A stretch of DNA of 64,000 nt from Coprinellus micaceus (lineage: Eukaryota > Basidiomycota > Agaricomycetes > Agaricales > Psathyrellaceae), in NCBI GenBank assembly GCA_951394405.1, contig OX596340.1, positions 3,348,001 through 3,412,000 on the forward strand, in the 5' to 3' direction. Each line of letters begins with the position of its first letter. The stretch's first letter is position 1. Both the position numbers and the translations under genes were made by a program. The notes below the pieces were generated by a model. That model searched no databases. It was not told where the DNA came from and saw nothing but the letters and a program-made list of their open reading frames with translations. Below, piece by piece: positions 47,158 to 58,070 of the stretch.

Positions 47158-50150
47158 ATGGCTTTCTATCCGGTGAGGCGTCTTGGCTTGGTCTTGGGTA
47201 TCTACTAGACGTTATAGCTAACGAAGAGGCCTAGTTCGAAGTCACGGCCCCTCATATCATCTATGCCTGCTTGGGGGGATTCATCGTCTTGGTACGTGGG
47301 GCTCTCGAGCTGGGCGTTCTTGTGCTGATCGACCGTGTCTTGGCTATAGTTTGGCATGTTCTCCCTCTTCCTTAGGGAACGCGTACGTATGATCTCTTGG
47401 AAAATGGATTACCTTGGCTGATGTGCGCTTTCTAGCTATACATTAGCGAGGCGTGCTGGGCGTTTTTGTTTGGGGTAATTGTCGGTGAGCAGATGCCATA
47501 GGCCTCTTCTTTTGCTTCATATCTGAAGTCTACTACGAATAGGTCCATATTGCGCCGATATCTTCAACCCACGAGCATGGGCACACGACGAGGAAACAGT
47601 CAATGTAATCACCCTGGAGTTCACTCGAGTTATTCTGGCTGTAGGAGTGTTCGCCATTGGGGTTGAACTTCCAAAGGCGTACATGAAGAGGCATTGGAAG
47701 AGTCTGTTCTTCCTGCTTGTTCCGGTCATGACTTGGGTACGTGATAACCTATCGTTAGAGAATTCCCTGTTTGACGTCTTCTTATTAGGGATGGCTGGTT
47801 TCTGCCGCCTTCATATACGCCCTCATCCCGGGTCTCAACTTCTTGACCTCACTCGCCGTGGCCGCATGCCTTACCCCGACCGATCCTATTCTCGCTGCCG
47901 CCGTCATTGGTGGTAAATGGGCGGACAAGCATGTTCCGGCACACATACGACATCTACTCGCAGCCGAGTCGGGCTGCAACGATGGAGCCGCGTTCCCCTT
48001 CCTCTTCCTCTCACTATACCTCCTCCTCGATCACCCAAACACCGGCGTCGCCATACGAGACTGGTTCTTGCTTCTTTGGCTATGTAAGAAACCCTCATAC
48101 TCGCGGGACTTCTCTCGATTCTGACTATTTTTGTGTCATTTAGATCAGGTTGTTTTAGGTGTGGTGCTCGGCGCAGCCATCGGTATTGCGTTCAGATACC
48201 TTATGAAGTTCTGCGAGCGCATGGATCTCATTGATCGGCACTCCTACGTCGCGCAGTACCTTTCGCTTGCCATGTTCACAATTGGTGTCTGCACTCTTCT
48301 TGGGTCAGACGACCTTCTTGCGGCCTTCGCTTGCGGTACGGCCTTCGCCTGGGATGGGTTCTTCAACCGACAGACCGAGGAAAGTGTGTTCAGTTCCGTG
48401 ATCGATCTCCTGTTCAACATCGCCGCCTTCATCTACCTCGGGGCGTGGATGCCGTTCAACAAGTTCCAGGATGCAGAGCTTACTCTCAGCGTTTGGAGGC
48501 TCCTCGTCATCGCGATCCTCGTCCTTCTTTTCCGCAGGCTGCCCATCATGATAGCTGTCTACAAGTGGATTCCCGACGTGAAAAACTTCAGGGAGGCCGT
48601 CTTCTGTGGTCATTTCGGTCCCATGGGTATCGGTACGTTTCAATTCCCATCCTCGTCGGGATCCCACCTCAAATTTCTTTAGGTGCCGTGTTCATTTCCA
48701 CCCTCACCCTCGAAATCATCCACCGTGCTCACAAAACCGAGGAGAACTCGTCGAACTACCACCAAATCGAGATGCTGGTTGAAACCATTCACCCTATCGT
48801 CGGTTTCATGGTCCTAACTTCGATCACCGTTCACGGTCTTTCCATCCCCTCGTTCAGCCTTGGTCGACGGGTACACTCCGTCAGCCGGACGTGGTCAAGA
48901 CATGCAACTGGTCAATCCATGGGAGGCCAACCGGAGTGGGCTAACCAAACCACCCTCGTTACCCGCGGCGACGAAAAGATCGTTATCAACCGTGACGATA
49001 GACGTGGGCTCGAAATAGACGTCGAACGTGGTTCTGACTCGGACAAGACCAAGGAAGGGAGCGGACATAGCATTGAGGCCAAGGATTATGCTGACGAACC
49101 CGAGTCGAGTACAACACCGGTCGATCGTCTAGAGATTAAGGTCGAGAGCCCAAGGGATGTCAAGTTCCAGGACATTGAGTCCAGGCGACGGTCGGCGAAC
49201 CTTCATCCGGCGGACCTTACACTACCCGCGAAAGTGTATACCCCACCGAGGCGCTATTCGATACCCATGCAGGACTTGAGCTTACCAGTGGAGGAACGGA
49301 TGACGGGTCGCGGTGGGGAGACGGAGGAGGAGACGGGTGAGACGGTTTCGGAGTGGAGGGAGGGTCGGTCGACGGTGATTGAGAGGAAGAAGGGGCCTGG
49401 AGAAGACGTACGTATCTCGTCTTTGTTATTCGTTGTGCGGATTTGCTAACTCTTTACCTATAGCCCGAGGTAACGGTGATTCGTGATCCTGACACGCCCA
49501 CCTTTGGTGAGAACCTGGGACGGAGGGTATCGCATGAGCTGCAAGCCATTGCTGGCGGTATCCAAAGACAACGTTCGAGGTTGGGCTCTGATGTACGGGT
49601 ACGAAGGCGGCAATCTGGGCGTACCAGCGCGTCTCCCAGTGGAAGCCATACCGCCTCTACCAAGGGCAAGCAGCGCGTTCACCCTCAGGCGTCGGGTTCG
49701 TCAACGCGGAGTCGATCTCCACCGAATTCGCCCCCACCACACATCCTGATCACGGGCGACGAGAGCGCGGATGACGATGGGTGGGCGTCGGAGGATAACG
49801 AAGACGGGAGTAAGCAGGAGAAGCCCAAGTCGAAGAGGGCGAAGATCGCGCATTTCATGGGAAGGAAGAAGAGGAGAGGTTCGTTCAGGGGTGGGAGGGA
49901 TCCGTCGATGGAGGATGAGGAGAGTGGGCCTCAGGTGCCTGCAGTGCGGGATGAGGAGATGAGGGGGAGAGGAAGGGAGACTCCGATCAGCCCGGCGCAT
50001 AGGAGGCTTGCAAGTGACTTTTCGGGTGGGTTGACGGTGGACAGTGCGAGGAGGGTGGGGACGAGGGAGAGTTCACCTGCGAGGAGTGTGAGGTTCCAGG
50101 AGGGAGGTCGACCGTCGTATCTCAAGCATGAGAGTCAGAAGTCTGGATGA
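47158..50150 (+). CDS. NHA1: Plasma-membrane Na+(K+)/H+ antiporter, NHA1 type
   Basis: 847 aa in nine exons: 47158-47172, 47235-47291, 47350-47382, 47436-47484, 47543-47736, 47789-48083, 48144-48632, 48683-49407, 49464-50150; phases all close. Four tiny 5' exons encode the conserved start MAFYPFEVTAPHIIYACLGG and the first helices. The transport core has VGVFAIGVELPKAYMKRHW, VMTWGWLVSAAFIYALIPG, LTPTDPILAAAVIGG and the ion-binding block AAESGCNDGAAFPFLFLSLY, then FRYLMKFCERMDLIDRHSY. After about 420 residues comes a long hydrophilic tail, rich in acidic and basic runs (RAKIAHFMGRKKRRGSFRGG), typical of fungal NHA1/SOD2 proteins and involved in regulation. The protein exports Na+ and K+ in exchange for H+ and sets salt tolerance. 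Identification rests on the conserved core. Confidence 0.93.
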
Positions 50151-50662
50151 AGGAGGTGGTCTTCGAGTTTGGTGGGCGACGATAGATTGTCAGACGATGT
50201 CTTGGTTTTACGACGTGTCACGGCATGATGCATGACTGGGAGGATGGTCGGACGGGTGTAGAATTTTCAATGTTGTGCCTTTCTGTTTCCCTTTCGCTGT
50301 TTTCCTTTTTCCTTTTCGCTTATACTCAGCTTTCGTGCACCGTTTAATCACCCCCTGTTGTGGCATCTACCCATATCACAGTTATTGGCTACCCTCGAGA
50401 GCGTTTTGGATTGCTATGGCTCAATTCTTATACCAAAATAGATGCTATGTAGTCGGCCCCAGAGGCTATGATTTACTCACCAAGTACCGATAGAGAGATT
50501 AGATTTTGCTGGGAACGTAGAGCTTTCTTGGGATGAAGTGATGAAATCGGAGCATTGCCACACAACTATTGACATGAGGCGAACCGCGTGATCACAAATC
50601 ATGGGCGCTAAATTCACAGCACCCGATCGGTTGCGGGCCCATCGCATTTCGTCTTGAACCCC
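50151..50662. other. NHA1 3' flank
   Basis: No gene is seen. A T-rich stretch at about 50270-50330 may include the polyadenylation region of NHA1. A GGGCGCTAAA word occurs at about 50602-50611. Confidence 0.4.
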
Positions 50663-50962
50663 ATGGCCCTGTCCTTCCTCCGGCGACTCACTGGCCAGTC
50701 TTCTTCACAATCTCGAAATACTAGTACTACGATACCTCAAAGTGGTCCATGGCCGTATTGGCAACCCGATCCAGCCCATAACCAAGGGGTGATCTTGCCT
50801 TCGAGCGCATATGGCGTGCAGCCCTACACGCTGGCCGTAGAGGTCCAGCCCCCCTCCCCAGACGCATACATCCGGTTTGCAGCGACCCAGTTAGCAGAGT
50901 TCGACCCCGAAATCTTTGCGGGAGGTCTGTGGGGTCATCATGGTCCTTTTGATTACGCATAA
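50663..50962 (+). CDS. Small hypothetical protein
   Basis: A 99-codon frame from ATG 50663 to TAA 50962 (starts MALSFLRRLTGQ, ends GHHGPFDYA). It has a Ser/Thr-rich first third, then a proline- and aromatic-containing part. No membrane segment, signal peptide or known motif is visible. A GGGCGCTAAA word lies about 55 bp upstream. It could be a real short gene or chance; conservation in relatives would decide. Confidence 0.35.
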   Translation: MALSFLRRLTGQSSSQSRNTSTTIPQSGPWPYWQPDPAHNQGVILPSSAYGVQPYTLAVEVQPPSPDAYIRFAATQLAEFDPEIFAGGLWGHHGPFDYA

Positions 50963-51118
50963 CTCTCACATGGAGCTCTCCACTTTAGATAGGACGCCCT
51001 TTAAGACACTCGGGCCGATGGCTGAACGTACACGGGTTGGCTATCCACCTCGCCTACGGACTCGTTTTCTTGCGGGGATTTGACCTCGCAAGCCCCATGT
51101 CCCGTTCCGGATTCCTAT

Positions 51119-51385
51119 GCGGATTTGACCGCCTGATATCCCTGCGGCTTCGACCGCACGAGCCTCGTAGCTCGTTCTATTTGGTGGCATTGACCGCACG
51201 AGCCTCGGAGCTCGTTCACTGTGGCAGCATTGGTGCGGATTTGACCGCCTGTTATCCCTGCGGCTTCGACCGCACAAGCCTCGTAGCTCGTTCGATTTGG
51301 CGGCATCGACCGCACGAGGCCCGAAGATCGTTCACTGTGGCGGCATTGACCGCAAGAGCCTCATAGCTCGTCCGTATCGTGCATT
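51119..51385 (+). repeat. Nested tandem repeat (40-bp units, 116-bp period)
   Basis: The word GACCGCACGAGCCTCGTAGC recurs, with small changes, starting at 51152, 51192, 51268, 51308 and 51348. Neighbours are 40 bp apart, and two larger blocks starting with GCGGATTTGACCGCCTG at 51119 and 51235 are 116 bp apart. The array is thus a 116-bp higher-order repeat built from 40-bp units. The open frame through it is a by-product of the repeat. Spacers are not unique, so it is not a CRISPR. Confidence 0.75.
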
Positions 51386-52604
51386 GCTTGGACCCTCGCA
51401 CAATCCTCTCGGCCCCCAACGACCCTCTTTACTCTCGCAGGGGGCTTCCCCAGGAACTGAGACATTGGGCCTCGTTAACCCCCAAAATGCGGAATGCCTC
51501 TCTTGTGGAAGCAGTGTTGTCTGCATTCTTGTCGTTGTCTTGTTATCCAGAGACACTGATTTCTCCTGGTGTGCTTCCAGATGGCACCACACAAGCGGGA
51601 CTGTCCAACACCGTCGCCCCGAGGTACGGTCATTATTTTATGTTTTCCTAATTGTTGTCGATCCCCTTGCGATTCTACGAAGTTAAGGCCGATTGCAGGG
51701 CACACCGGAGCCGTTGGTGCCGAGATTCAGAGTAATATCATACTCGAGTATAGCTTTTGCTTGTCAGTATACTCTGCACAACCACATCTCACCCGCCATT
51801 CACGGTGGTTCCGGCATTTTGCTGGTACTGCTACATGACCTTCTCTGGAGTCTGGGGACTCTGGGCTCGTTCGTAGGGATCAATAATCTCGGGCTCTTCC
51901 GAGTCAGAGGCTTCACCCGCACACCACCAATGTATATCAAGTCGCGCTATCCTTCCGACAGACCTCCTTATTGCCTCAGGCCTCTCCCGTACACACAGAG
52001 TCACCACATTTTCGTCGTGGTCCACCCTTGCTCATTTTGGCGGTGAGTAGTGAGTACTTGAGTACCCACAGGACATTATCTCTCCAATCACTGGTCCTAC
52101 CAACCAGTCAGTGTTTCCGCCAAGGTGAGGCAGCTAAGTACTAATCCTTCCTGCCGGGCTCTATCCTGCAGCCGTTATTTGAGGCTATAAATTTCCAAAT
52201 GCTGCACCGGACTCCTACTGCCTTGCAACTGAATCATGAGATGGACGGGCTTATGTTGACACCATGATAGGGTAGCTGGAGTTGCCTGACATACAGAAAA
52301 TACTACCCAAAATTGTTCTATGAGGGCAGGACCCCGGCTCGCAAGCTGGCTTGGTCTCTTGGTCGCTGCAGGCTTGACGGCAGGCGACCGTATAACAGCG
52401 AGAATAGGGATGGGTAGAGTCGGGGGCTCATCCTTCATGAGTCTGTGTCATGTCAGGGAGATATTGCCTATGGCTTCAAGCCATAATGTAAAGATGTTTC
52501 CTCACCTCCTCAGAGGCCCATACTGGGTCATTTAATTGGATCTGTTATACTCTTCTGACGTTGTTTGAACCTGCTGGTATATTTGTAGTTACACAAACCC
52601 AAAA
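51386..52604. other. Intergenic, no gene recognised
   Basis: Only short, unconserved frames are present between the tandem repeat and the hairpin cluster. Confidence 0.4.
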
Positions 52605-52696
52605 CGACCTCTTCAGAGGTCCCCAATTATTGCAGTCGGTTTACCGACCCACACTCCTAGGGAGAGGCTGACAGATCTCTCGAGGTTTACCTCGAG
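52605..52696. repeat. Cluster of three perfect short hairpins
   Basis: Three perfect inverted repeats occur in 92 bp. GACCTCT/AGAGGTC lies at 52606-52621 (2-base loop TC). GTCGGT/ACCGAC lies at 52635-52648 (loop TT). CTCGAGGT/ACCTCGAG lies at 52679-52696 (loop TT). The last two share the GGT-TT-ACC core. They lie just upstream of the disordered-protein gene and could be in its 5' leader. Confidence 0.55.
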
Positions 52697-52892
52697 TTTT
52701 CGACCCAGCAATTCTGAAGGGTGTTCCACAGGTCGATGTATTTCGATCGGTGTGGAAACCGGCCGTTTCCTTAATGGGACCCAGTGCCGTCAAAATAAGA
52801 AAATAAGAATAAGCCTTAACCGAGCGCTCAGGTTACGGAATTCGCCCTCGGTGGGGTACCTCGCCAGCCCACTCAGTACCAATCCTTTGCAT

Positions 52893-54725
52893 ATGACTTT
52901 CCGGTCATTGACGGACGTTTGGTTGGAGGAAGGCCAAGGCGCCCTCATCCGAAACGGAGGCAACAGTGACGCAGAGGAAGATAATGTCCCTGACCGGTTT
53001 GAGGACGGCCTTCCAACACGCCCACCAACGCCAGAACCTTTCACTGCACCGATACCACTACGGCCAACATTCTCGCTTGCTATCATACGCACACCAGAGC
53101 ATTATCGCACAGAGAGAGCCTCTTCCATGCCCAAGTTCTCCCCTCCGCCATCTTCAATATTCAAGGCAGAGGCGCTCTCCTCGCGAACCCAAGAAACCGC
53201 GAGCCACGGCCGAGGCCCCTTCGAAATGTCATTCAGTGAAGACGAAGAGCCGGGAAGTGATGACGAGTCCGACCCCGATAGCTACGGGGAGTACAGCCTG
53301 GAAAAGCGCAACATTGTCCCAGAGCTACCGTCGCAATACTTGGCAAGCTCTTCGTACACCGATCCTTGGCCACTAGGCTCCGACCGCTGGGAGGTCAGCC
53401 CCTCATCCTATAGCCCTGCGCCAACAGACACCAGTAACCCAGCAATACCACTTCCCCTTGGATTCGTCCCTGACGTACCCACTAGGAACTCGCCATACCA
53501 ACCCCCGCTATCCCCACTCGTTGACCCTCAGAGTGTAGGGGATGCCACACCTTGGATCTGGGCGTCACAGCCCTTGGTTGATCATGAGGCTTTCGAGTCA
53601 CCAGACAGTGCCATCACACCTTGGACTTGGATGGCTCGGCCCTTGGCTGACGAAGAAGCCTCTGGGGCGCGAGAAATCGCCCCTGCTCCAAGCCGATCCG
53701 ACTATTTTGAGAGAGAGAGAATCCTCCACGTGCCCGAACATCTTAAGGAGCCGATGCTGAAGGGTATGCTCCAGAAGACAGTAGACAAGGGGGGACCTCT
53801 GGCCCTCTACTACCCGACCCCATCCAGCGGGGCATCCACATCGATTGCTGGTCGGCTCGAAGCCAACTCCACGTTCACATCGTCCTCGAAGTCGACGTCT
53901 ATATCGCGGTACTCAGGTACCACTACGACCGTCCACTCCACAACCAACTCATCGGTGACGGTAGCAGCCACCTCATACCACGCTTCTCCGGCGTTCAGCT
54001 CGTCGAGCTACGATGCGGACCTTGATTCGGTCAGCGCCACCAGTCCGCGATTTGAGGACTTCTTCTCCCCCAGTTTGAACGACGGCCTGTCGCCTCCGTT
54101 ACTGGGCATCCTCCGAGATTTCGAGAATTCACCTGGACCCGCCACCTCCTTCATAAGCCCACCCGCTCGCCCCACTCGATCCATGGTTGCACCAAGTTCC
54201 CGCCCATCCTTCAACTCGCAGACCACAGGAAGGCACGCTGGTCCTAATAGACCTCGCGCCACTGAGGAAACAAGCTTACCGTCATCCCGACCGAACCCAA
54301 CAGAGGTGGTCACAGGTATCGTGCAGTCTATCTCAAGGTCAACCACGGATCTTGTCAGCGCCGTGCTGAATCCCGAGGATAGCGTACCTTCCAGTGGTAC
54401 AGGGATGGCCTCGAGAGCCAACTCGAACGGCGTGCCGAGCATGTCGCGCACATGTGTAGCATCGACCTCTCCGTCATCGTCTTCCGACGCCTCCTCCCCT
54501 GCCGTCGTCCCTCCTGGCCCTGCCATAGCAAGGGCGGGGTCCGGCGTCATAGTTTCTTCCGAGTCGCATAGCCAAACTGATTCCTCGATGAGCTTGTTCT
54601 CCAACGCGAGCCAGTTTGGGATGCGTGATCCCGCCTTCCACGTCGCTTCGAGGGATGTGCAGGTAACCAATATCTACAATATAACCCTGAACCAGGTCCA
54701 GGCCACCACAACGAAGACAACATGA
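52893..54725 (+). CDS. Long disordered Ser/Pro/Thr-rich protein with a NACHT-like terminal motif
   Basis: The frame from ATG 52893 gives 610 aa, continuous to TGA 54725; it is open further upstream but without an ATG, so an extra 5' exon is possible. Almost the whole chain is low-complexity Ser, Pro, Thr, Asp and Glu sequence with no globular domain, signal peptide or membrane helix. A weak internal duplication is visible around residues 218-255 (ATPWIWASQPLVD and AITPWTWMARPLAD). The last ~40 residues differ: LFSNASQFGMRDPAFHVASR, then DVQVTNIYNITLNQV. This resembles the N-terminal motif of NACHT protein D (LFAGSQNITVAEVNFNNVAG). It may be a partner or effector that uses a homotypic short motif; this is a hypothesis only. 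Confidence 0.7.
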   Translation: MTFRSLTDVWLEEGQGALIRNGGNSDAEEDNVPDRFEDGLPTRPPTPEPFTAPIPLRPTFSLAIIRTPEHYRTERASSMPKFSPPPSSIFKAEALSSRTQETASHGRGPFEMSFSEDEEPGSDDESDPDSYGEYSLEKRNIVPELPSQYLASSSYTDPWPLGSDRWEVSPSSYSPAPTDTSNPAIPLPLGFVPDVPTRNSPYQPPLSPLVDPQSVGDATPWIWASQPLVDHEAFESPDSAITPWTWMARPLADEEASGAREIAPAPSRSDYFERERILHVPEHLKEPMLKGMLQKTVDKGGPLALYYPTPSSGASTSIAGRLEANSTFTSSSKSTSISRYSGTTTTVHSTTNSSVTVAATSYHASPAFSSSSYDADLDSVSATSPRFEDFFSPSLNDGLSPPLLGILRDFENSPGPATSFISPPARPTRSMVAPSSRPSFNSQTTGRHAGPNRPRATEETSLPSSRPNPTEVVTGIVQSISRSTTDLVSAVLNPEDSVPSSGTGMASRANSNGVPSMSRTCVASTSPSSSSDASSPAVVPPGPAIARAGSGVIVSSESHSQTDSSMSLFSNASQFGMRDPAFHVASRDVQVTNIYNITLNQVQATTTKTT

Positions 54726-55408
54726 GGTGCAGAGCGGTGAAGGAGATGAGGGACGATTGTATCTGCCCCGGGACATGAAGTGCCGAGGTGCAGAGCTGTC
54801 CGTTGAATGTTTCGTGATCGCCATGACGCATCAAAGATGCTGCGCCCGCAGCGAATGTGTGCCTCCCCAATCCCCCTCCACCAGACTTCCCAACGACGGT
54901 GTATGTGGCAGTTCGGAGGCGCCTTCAGGCGGTGCAGAGAATTTCGCCTCCGTGTCAGGATTGTGTGGAGTGGTGATCGGCGGGTAATTGGGTTCTTTTT
55001 CCTGGCCTGCTCAGTAGGTGCAGTGATCGCGATCGACGGCATCTATTTCCGTGCTGTTTCCTTGTTGGGAAGCGAGGCCAAGCGAGGGCTCGTGTATTTC
55101 TCGACAATCTCCTCACCGCCAAGTGCACTTCGAAGTTCGAACCGATGTCGTACGGCGAGGCGCACCTCCAACGCCAGGAGGGCAGAATAAATTAGGGTGC
55201 TTTGTCTTTCCTCTTGATCTCCTACGCGACAACCGCCCCCACACTCTCGATCTGAGCCGCATAGCTGGTTGCGCAGGCGCTTAAATATGTTGCTCGGGAA
55301 ATATTATCCGGGTTCGAATGCGCGCCCATTTAAGAGGCCGCCCAACACTTCGAAGTATACCAACTACCCCGTACTCCTCCCCTCTCTCCGAATACCCAGT
55401 ACCCAGCG
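54726..55408. other. Intergenic upstream of RTA1-like gene 1
   Basis: No gene is recognised. A GGCGCTTAAATA word lies at about 55277-55288, roughly 120 bp before the RTA1-like start codon, in the opposite orientation to the NACHT promoter sites. Confidence 0.4.
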
Positions 55409-56833
55409 ATGTCGTCGGGTATGTCTTACATTGGTGCTGGCCATTGTGCCTCCTATTCTGACTTCGTTCGTCGTTCAGAAGGAGAAACCCCCCTACGCAA
55501 TCCGTACCACTATGTCCCGGCTAGATGGGCTGGCTACGTCTTCACTGGCCTCTTCGTGGTCTCGACCTGTGAGTGCACTCATCATACTTGCAGCTCGTGG
55601 GGTTGTTCCTGACTCAGGCGATGTCTGCTCCCAGTCGCACATCTCGGCGTTGCTCTGAGGCGTAGGATGTGGTCTATCCTCCCGACTGTTGTCCTGTGTG
55701 GCGTCCTCGAAATTGTTGGCTGGGCTGCCCGCTTGTTCTCGTCGTACAAGCCATTCGAAAGAATGCCCTTCATCATGCAGTACGCCGTTTTTGGTTGGTA
55801 GCTTTTCCTATCGAAAGCTAACTCACCCTCCTATAGGACGTCTACTCTCGTCCTAGCGCCGACCCCGTTCCTGGCTGTGGTCTTCATCTTGACTGGACAG
55901 GTTTTCCGCAGGATGGGCTCAATCTATAGCCGGCTGAACGCGAGGTATTGTGAGTCCATTCTTTCCCATGATCGCGTTCGTGTTCTTCGTACTGACAGGC
56001 CTCCTAGATACGGCAGTCTTTCTTTCATGCGTGAGCCTCTGTTCGAGTATCTGTCGTTGGATTAAAGTGCTCACCTTTCCGGGATGTTTAGGACATTTTT
56101 GCGCTTCTCGTTCAAGGATCCGGTGGTGGTTTGGCAGCGAGCGCCGCGACTGGATCAGGGGACCCAACCATGGTACGTTCTCGTGATCTTAGATTTTGCG
56201 TTACAGCCGTTCACCCTCTTGCCTTCTATCCTCAGGGCGCGAATATCATGCTGGGCGGTATCATCTTCCAAACAAGTCAGTTCACTCGAGCGGTTTACTG
56301 TCTATCTTGAACTCAACCCCTCCTCTGAATAGGCGTCATCTTATTCTTTGCGCTCTTCAGCTTGGAGTACTTCATTCGATACTTCCACCATCGCCCCGTC
56401 CGAACCATCAACTCTCATGAAAAGGCCACGAAGGATACTGACCGTGGCGAGTTCACGAAGGAACTCAGGATCATGGTGTGGGCGTTGGGGCTTATCACCT
56501 TAGCCCTCTTCGTTCGGTGCGTCCCTCCTGTTGATCCCGTGGTCGTTTTCCCCTCTGACCTTCCGTTGCAGAGCGATTTACCGAACGATTGAGTTGGCAG
56601 GTGGCTGGGAAGGGCCTATTATCAAGAACGAGACCTTGTTCCGTGCGTCTATCATCGCTCTCATTTGTTGCTTGACTCTAATCATAAGCCTCACGACAGT
56701 TGTATTCGATGCGTTGATCATCATCTTGGTGATGGCTGCCCTGAATGTCATCCATCCTTGGAAGTACCTCTACGCAACCCCGGTCGAGTCCTTCAGGCTA
56801 GTCTCCACCCAGGCGCCTTCGTACGAACCGTGA
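55409..56833 (+). CDS. RTA1-like 7TM protein 1 (lipid-translocating exporter family)
   Basis: 296 aa in ten exons: 55409-55418, 55479-55568, 55635-55779, 55837-55949, 56008-56030, 56092-56172, 56236-56275, 56333-56516, 56572-56642, 56700-56833; phases close throughout. The fungal RTA1/RSB1/RTM1/PUG1 family consists of 7-helix plasma-membrane proteins linked to sphingoid-base or toxic-lipid tolerance. Family blocks seen: YHYVPARWAGYVFTGLF, EIVGWAARLFSSYKP, TLVLAPTPFLAVVFILTGQ, ALLVQGSGGGLAASA, NIMLGGIIFQTSVILFFALF, YRTIELAGGWEG and a C-terminal WKYLYATPVES. The start is a 10-nt first exon (ATGTCGTCGG). It lies in tandem with a second copy about 1.2 kb downstream. Confidence 0.9.
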
Positions 56834-58070
56834 GCAACGGTACAGGCCACATGGTGACGTATCCAACTCATCCGCCTTGTCACAGGCGGCATGCGGCTCC
56901 TGATGACGACAAAAGGGGACTCTTGCCACAGTCACCTCGACTTCGTGCATAGACATAATGGACTTTCTGGTGACGAGTAGGTCGGTGAGACCCATGGACG
57001 TTCTTCAATTCTATTCTGTATTTCTCCTTGACGCGAACCTTTCCTTCCTTTTATACCTTCCCAGTTAAATACCAGAGTACCTTAGAGCTCCTATCTACTA
57101 CGATCTTTACGATCTTTACGCACATATATTTAATTTGTGTACGACGTAACTGTCCCACCGAATGCACTCTGAGAGCGCGAGTCCTATAGTATCGATACTT
57201 GGCGACAACTTGTCTACCATCCGAGCGACTAGCAAACTTGAAGTCAGATTGAATTCGTGTGTCGAAGCTAACGAGGCCAACCCCGGCGCGCCCGGAGAAC
57301 CTCTGGTGGCCTTCTTTTAGCGTGGTGCTCTACGACCTCGCCCTGCTTCTTACCCTCATCATCATCCTTCCCTATCCTTCCTCATCTCTCCGCCATGGAG
57401 CACAGCCTGCTTGGGGCTCTTTCTCAAATGGCCCTTTGAATACTTCATGAACGTTGGGTATTCCGCGACCTGCAATTCGTCGGGCCAACAGACAAAGCCG
57501 GAATACTTACCGCCGAGGACCAGCTGTTTATTCTTCCGCAGTTGGATATGCATCTCTGTCGCGTATGTATGTACGTATACATGCACAAGCTCCCAAGGAC
57601 AGAGAAGGATCGCTCTTAATTTAACAGCTTTCGAAGCGGCACTATTTGACGATCATGTCAGCAGATTAGGTGGATGTGAATCCCTCCTGCTTGGAAGATA
57701 TTTTGCCGAGGCCATGATATCGGGTGCGATAGTGATCCCACCTGGCCGCTTGCCACCCGCAGCCATGCAACAGCCTTCAAAGTGGACAAAAGAGTTTGTT
57801 GAGGACGTCGGACACATCGCGATGTCGTTAACTACACCATGTGGGGGGTATCATGACCTTTACTCGAGGGCCGAGGTCATCTCCTTCTCAATGCTATACG
57901 CTGCGGAGTGAGGGGGCGTGGTTCCCTGTACGGGCGCTGAGAAGGTGTTCGATAAATATTGCCCTTATCTGTAGGTCCAGGGATGTTTAAGACGCTGGCC
58001 AACTTCAGCGGAACCAGCGTCCCTCACCCTCTCTCCCATCGCACCTCCGATAACGAACTAAGCATTAGCC
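56834..58070. other. Spacer between the two RTA1-like genes
   Basis: A plus-strand frame at 57411-57911 has no known motif. Around 57335-57405 there is a CTCATCATCATCCTTCCCT word, followed by a GGAGCAC word, that also occurs at about 59900-59940 in F-box gene 3. This suggests a duplicated leader or a fragment of that F-box gene. Not called as a gene. Confidence 0.35.

Noticed and set aside
51037..51366. 109-codon frame on the plus strand
   Set aside because: It is the translation of the 40-bp/116-bp tandem repeat.
51119..51385. CRISPR array
   Set aside because: The organism is a eukaryote, the units are degenerate, and there are no unique spacers.
55290..55345. tRNA-like B box (GGGTTCGAATGC)
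   Set aside because: The T-stem does not pair and no A box or acceptor stem could be placed around it.
57411..57911. 166-codon frame between the RTA1-like genes
   Set aside because: No recognisable motif; the surrounding sequence shows only a short resemblance to the leader of F-box gene 3.
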